Assembly: GCA_022496805.1 (NCBI GenBank)
Contig: CM040103.1
Location: 3,738,001 to 3,802,000, forward strand
Reading direction: 5' to 3'
Length of the DNA stretch: 64,000 bases
Source: Pohlia nutans
Taxonomy: Eukaryota > Streptophyta > Bryopsida > Bryales > Mniaceae
The translations under genes and the position numbers were made by a program. Below, in pieces: positions 60,667 through 64,000 of this stretch (the first letter of the stretch is position 1; the number at the start of each line of letters is the position of its first letter). The notes under the pieces are model-generated. The model saw only the letters and a list, made by a program, of their open reading frames with translations. It did not search any database and was not told where the DNA came from.

Positions 60667-61647
60667 TCACACGTTTCTGCTCCCAATAGGGCCGTTCTGT
60701 GATTGCCTTCTTCTGTGAACTCTCCCTGCATTATGAGCATGTTCTCTGTACAGTCGCTCCTCTTGAGCTTCATCATCCTCTTCACTGGCCGAATTGGGTT
60801 CTGGCTCCTCTACTTCATGTTCCAAAGTACTGCCACGCCCGCCACGCCCACCACGTCTCTCCCTTCTTCCTCCTCGGTTACTTCCACGACCTCCGCGTCT
60901 TTCTCGTCTTCCTCTATTTAGTCTATTCACTGGTTCCAGTATTACATCCTCTCCTGTGGTGGATGGAGCCATGTCTTGCTCGCCAACTTCCCGATCAGGC
61001 TGTAGTCCTTCAAAGTCCTCAGTTTGGCCCATATAAAACAATTCAGCCTTGTCTTCAATGTCATTGTTCGGTACTACTCGTTTTCCTCTGACCTCTTTTC
61101 TTAGCACTACTCTCCAACCTGGGGATTCTCTAGCATTTGAATAGAACACTTGCTCACAGTGCCTTGGAAATGCGAAGCTATCTTTGCATATCCTTCCATA
61201 TCGTTTGTCGTAATTTGCTAATGTGAACCCCCATTTGTCTCTTTTTATTGTTGCATTTTCGCCAATGTAATTTGCCTTCACAAAGTCACAAACTAACACT
61301 ACTAAGCAATGCCTTCTGTAGTTCAACTCTAAGATCTCCTCAATGTGTCCAACGTATTCCACATCTGCTTGAATTTGGTTACCATCTCGTGTATTATTTC
61401 TACACACTTGTCTAAATGTAGCTGCAACTCCACTATCGCATGTTTTGTTAGGTCTTTCTGAGCTTATGACTCGATAGTGGTTCCCAAAGGCATACATGGA
61501 CTTATATGCTGCAGCTACATTTAGCGGACCTCTTGCAGTGTCCAGTACCTCTAGATCCACAACAACACCGGCTTGTTGCTCACGTCTTACCTCTTCAAGG
61601 ACCCACTCTGAAAAACTTGGCAGTGGTCGGAGTTCAACGGGGAACAC
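60667..61647 (-). CDS. CACTA transposase C-terminal part, DUF4216-like
   Basis: Open frame of 326 codons starting at a GTG-type position, so the true exon starts elsewhere. Residues about 45-185 fit DUF4216, a domain C-terminal to the catalytic part in plant En/Spm transposases: VEYVGHIEEILELNY, CDFVKANY, DKWGFTLANY, FAFPRHCEQVFYSN, PGWRVVLRKEVRGKR. The tail is an Arg/Gly-rich and then Glu-rich low-complexity segment. The upstream side is cut by a nested CACTA-like element at 61661, so the upstream exons are lost or displaced. Confidence 0.75.
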   Translation of the reverse strand: MFPVELRPLPSFSEWVLEEVRREQQAGVVVDLEVLDTARGPLNVAAAYKSMYAFGNHYRVISSERPNKTCDSGVAATFRQVCRNNTRDGNQIQADVEYVGHIEEILELNYRRHCLVVLVCDFVKANYIGENATIKRDKWGFTLANYDKRYGRICKDSFAFPRHCEQVFYSNARESPGWRVVLRKEVRGKRVVPNNDIEDKAELFYMGQTEDFEGLQPDREVGEQDMAPSTTGEDVILEPVNRLNRGRRERRGGRGSNRGGRRERRGGRGGRGSTLEHEVEEPEPNSASEEDDEAQEERLYREHAHNAGRVHRRRQSQNGPIGSRNV

Positions 61648-62175
61648 AAACCGGACCCTTCACTAGTACAAACCATGGTGATTTGCCACCAACCAAACTT
61701 TGCAAAAAACACCAAACTTGTATATTGGTGCAATGTGACACCAACATTGGTGGCAAAAAAAACCTCCTACTTCCATTGATGTTTGTACGTGAAATTTATT
61801 TGGATTTGACAGCATTAACAATGCAATATTCATTATTTCTATATTGTTGGATTTTAAAGGCAACTGAGACATAACCAATTCATTTCATTCCTTACTTTTT
61901 ATCTTTTTCACGTTTAATTTGTACTTTAGTTTTTCATAGTTTTATAATTTTTCAACGATGCAAAAAAAACCCTTGTATAATGATATCATGTATTCAGGAT
62001 TACAATATCCATCTACGTATGAAATTTATGTTTATGATGTTGCATATCCTTTTTCAAGGATTTCTCATACATAGCAACAACATACACATCACGTGGTTCA
62101 ACAAAGTATCATAATTTATACACATCATTTTTCAAATATTGACAAATATCATGTAATACAAAAAAATTGGTGAAT

Positions 62176-62330
62176 TATGTTCTACATTAATTTTGAGAAA
62201 TATGTGAATTACAAAAATTATATGAATTTCAAAAATTACACGAATTGCAAGAAATGCATGAATGTCAGGAATTACGTAAATTACAAGAAATACATGAATT
62301 ATGTTCTACGTGAATTTCAAGAAAACATCC
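62176..62330 (+). repeat. Short tandem repeats GAATTACAAGAAATACAT
   Basis: About six variants of an 18-24 base unit with GAATTNCAA and AATNCATGAA. The plus-strand frame over it is repetitive Asn/Tyr/Lys and not convincing as protein. Confidence 0.7.
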
Positions 62331-62416
62331 TCTTATTATTAAAATACAAGAGCTCCTCATCAAACACTTTACAACATCTACACATGAAAAAAAATGTTCA
62401 AAATTTTTTTGTATTG

Positions 62417-63135
62417 CAAAAGTTACGAAGGTTTAAAATTACTACATGTTTTTCTAACTCTGCTGTCACTTTAAATTGAATAGAGAAAAACTCCTAAATG
62501 TTTTACTAATTTTTTTTATTGGAATACATTCCTCATTGCAACACCTACCCATGAAAAAAAAAAAACGATAAAAAATGTATTGTATTGCAAAAGTTATAAA
62601 GGTTTAAAAATTACTACATGTTTTTCTAACTCTGCTGTCACTTTAAATTGAATAGAGAAAAACTCCTAAATGTTTTACTAAATTTTTTTGTTGGAGTACA
62701 TTCCTCATTACAACACCTACCCATGAAAAAAAAAAATGATCAAAAATGTATTGTATTGCAAAAGTTATAAAGGTTTAAAAATTACTACATGTTTTTCTAA
62801 CTCTGCTGTCACTTTAAATTGAATAGAGAAAAACTCCTAAATGTTTTACTAATTCTTTTTATTGGAGCACGTTCCTCTTTACAATACCTACCCATGAAAA
62901 AAAAAAACGATAAAAAATGTATTGTATTGCAAAAGTTATAAAGGTTTAAAAATTACTACATGCTTTTCTAACTCTGCTGTCACTTTAAATTGAATAGAGA
63001 AAAACTCCTAAATGTTTTACTAAAAATTTTAATTGGAGTTCGTTCCTCATTACAATACCTACCCATGAAAAAAAAAAACGTTCAAAAATGTGTTATATTG
63101 CAAAAGTTATGACCGTTTGAAAATTTTACCAAACA
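62417..63135 (+). repeat. 171-bp minisatellite, four units plus partials
   Basis: Units begin CAAAAGTTA at 62417, 62588, 62759, 62930 and 63101, exactly 171 bases apart. Each contains ACTACATGTTTTTCTAACTC, TTGAATAGAGAAAAACTCC, CACCTACCCATG and an A-run. Inside the nested CACTA-like element. Confidence 0.9.
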
Positions 63136-63193
63136 ATGTAAATTTTTTTTGGTGATTGTATATTATCCATTTTTCAAACACTTTGTTCATGAG

Positions 63194-63262
63194 AAGTGGC
63201 TTGGGCTAGTGGTGGTAGTCTCACCACCCATATCCACGAGGTCTTGGGTTCGAACCCCATGG
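63194..63262 (+). mobile_element. tRNA-derived SINE head
   Basis: TGGCTTGGGCTAGTGG (A box) and GGTTCGAACCCC (B box) lie about 40 bases apart, as in a tRNA gene, but the sequence does not fold as a full cloverleaf I can close. Similar to the head of the SINE at 46.67-47.04 kb. No TCTA tail follows. Confidence 0.6.
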
Positions 63263-64000
63263 TGACATGTGATGATGTGGACTTGACTTCGGGGTTGACC
63301 GTGGTGATGAGTGGACTTGGCGTTGACATAGGGCAAAGTCAAAGGTGTGGTGGCAGCTTCGGGCAGCCCGAAATTTTTCGGGCAGCCGGATTTTTCCGGG
63401 TAGCTAGAATCTTTCCGGGCAGTGCAGATTTTTTTTCACAGCAATCCAATTTCACAACATTCAAATTTCATAACATTCAAATTTCACAAAACAATGATAT
63501 TTCAGAATTTGTAAATTGAAGAGGATTACGTGATTTGCAATATGAACGTAATGAAGTGGATTTTTTTCTGTTTTACGTTAGAGTGTTCAAAAGCACCAAG
63601 TAATTACAATTCAAAAGTTGGTGCATCGTTGAAAATGCACCAATTTATTGGTGCAAAACTTGGTGGCAAAATACTATGTTCTGTACTAGTGATTCACTTC
63701 CGCTGTAATTGCTGAGTTACCAATCCACGAAGTTTCGCAGAAACTTCCCCAACAGTTTACCGAGCTCGAAACATACTGATTAACTTAAGTAAAAGCTGAC
63801 AAGGCAAGAGTGAATACAGCGTGGCAGTGACCGGAAACAGTCGAGTATCCGACGTGTACTTTTGTCCTAGATGACAAAAAAATTGACAGTAGTCTGTCAA
63901 TTCAGTGTCCGAATCAAGGCGGATAATTGAGAGGACAGTTGACAGTAATTTGTCAAATTACTGTCAATTAGGACACCCAGGCCCTTGTAGTATCAACATC

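Larger units (their letters stand above)
61661..63691. mobile_element. Second CACTA-like element nested in the first
   Basis: The left end CACTAGTACAAACCATGGTG and the right end CTATGTTCTGTACTAGTG are inverted, then both read GCCACCAA inward. TTGGTGC/GCACCAA words crowd both subterminal zones. Flanking 3-mers CTT and ATT match at two of three. It contains no transposase, but holds a 171-bp minisatellite and a tRNA-like head. Confidence 0.7.
58338..63992 (-). mobile_element. CACTA (En/Spm) transposon
   Basis: The left end CACTACAAGGAAATGGGTGTC pairs with the right end GACACCCAGGCCCTTGTAGTA, and both continue into AATTGAC. The flanking 3-mer is TCA on each side (58335-58337, 63993-63995). Subterminal TTGACA/TGTCAA words and an ACAGCGTGG block occur at both ends, as expected for the subterminal repeats of this superfamily. 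A DUF4216-like coding exon lies inside. Only the C-terminal exon is recognisable, so the copy looks incomplete. Orientation follows the ORF. Confidence 0.8.

Noticed and set aside
60699..61091. Plus-strand frames opposite the DUF4216-like exon
   Set aside because: Antisense shadows of the Arg/Gly/Glu-rich minus-strand coding sequence.
62417..63100. CRISPR-like array
   Set aside because: Units are contiguous 171-bp tandem repeats without unique spacers, in a plant nuclear genome.
63194..63262. A genuine tRNA gene
   Set aside because: A- and B-box-like motifs are present, but acceptor and anticodon stems do not close. A SINE head fits better.

Overview
The window is nuclear DNA of a green land plant, AT-rich and heavily loaded with small transposons. 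Four spliced protein genes are readable, all on the minus strand, plus one plus-strand U2 snRNA-like locus. The plant assignment rests on a callose synthase gene of plant type, a nuclear psaE gene with a chloroplast transit peptide, and plant-type U2 sequence. A non-seed plant (bryophyte, lycophyte or fern grade) is my inference, from the many introns in the callose synthase and from a gene joining a Cry-like helical domain to a jacalin-like lectin domain. No species is claimed.

Layout: 1-11.1 kb is intergenic, with direct repeats, hairpins and TTAA-flanked elements. 11.2-23.5 kb is a callose synthase gene of about 29 exons. 24-27.8 kb is repeats. 28.3-29.2 kb is psaE, photosystem I subunit IV, with two exons. 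29.5-30.5 kb is a head-to-tail row of three TTAA-flanked elements. 31.73-31.92 kb is the U2-like gene. 33.3-35.9 kb is the five-exon Cry-like/jacalin-like gene, with its likely promoter near 36.65 kb. 36.9-48.8 kb is nested transposons: hAT-like, a GGCCC-ended element, Tc1/mariner-like, a tRNA-derived SINE and TTAA elements. 49.5-52.7 kb is a five-exon Per1/PGAP3-like GPI-anchor remodelling gene. 53-58.3 kb is tandem and foldback repeats. 58.3-64.0 kb is a CACTA (En/Spm) transposon with a DUF4216-like coding exon and a second CACTA-like element nested in it.

The genes are unrelated housekeeping or accessory functions: cell-wall glucan synthesis, photosystem I, splicing RNA, ER lipid remodelling and a possible defence lectin. 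They do not form a pathway or cluster. The strongest system-level signal is a set of short elements flanked by TTAA whose ends read CCCCTAAA or CCCTTAAA. This signature is like piggyBac. The elements occur as full copies, nested copies and chains sharing one TTAA, and one touches the psaE 5' splice site. The most novel coding candidate is the Cry-like/jacalin-like gene.
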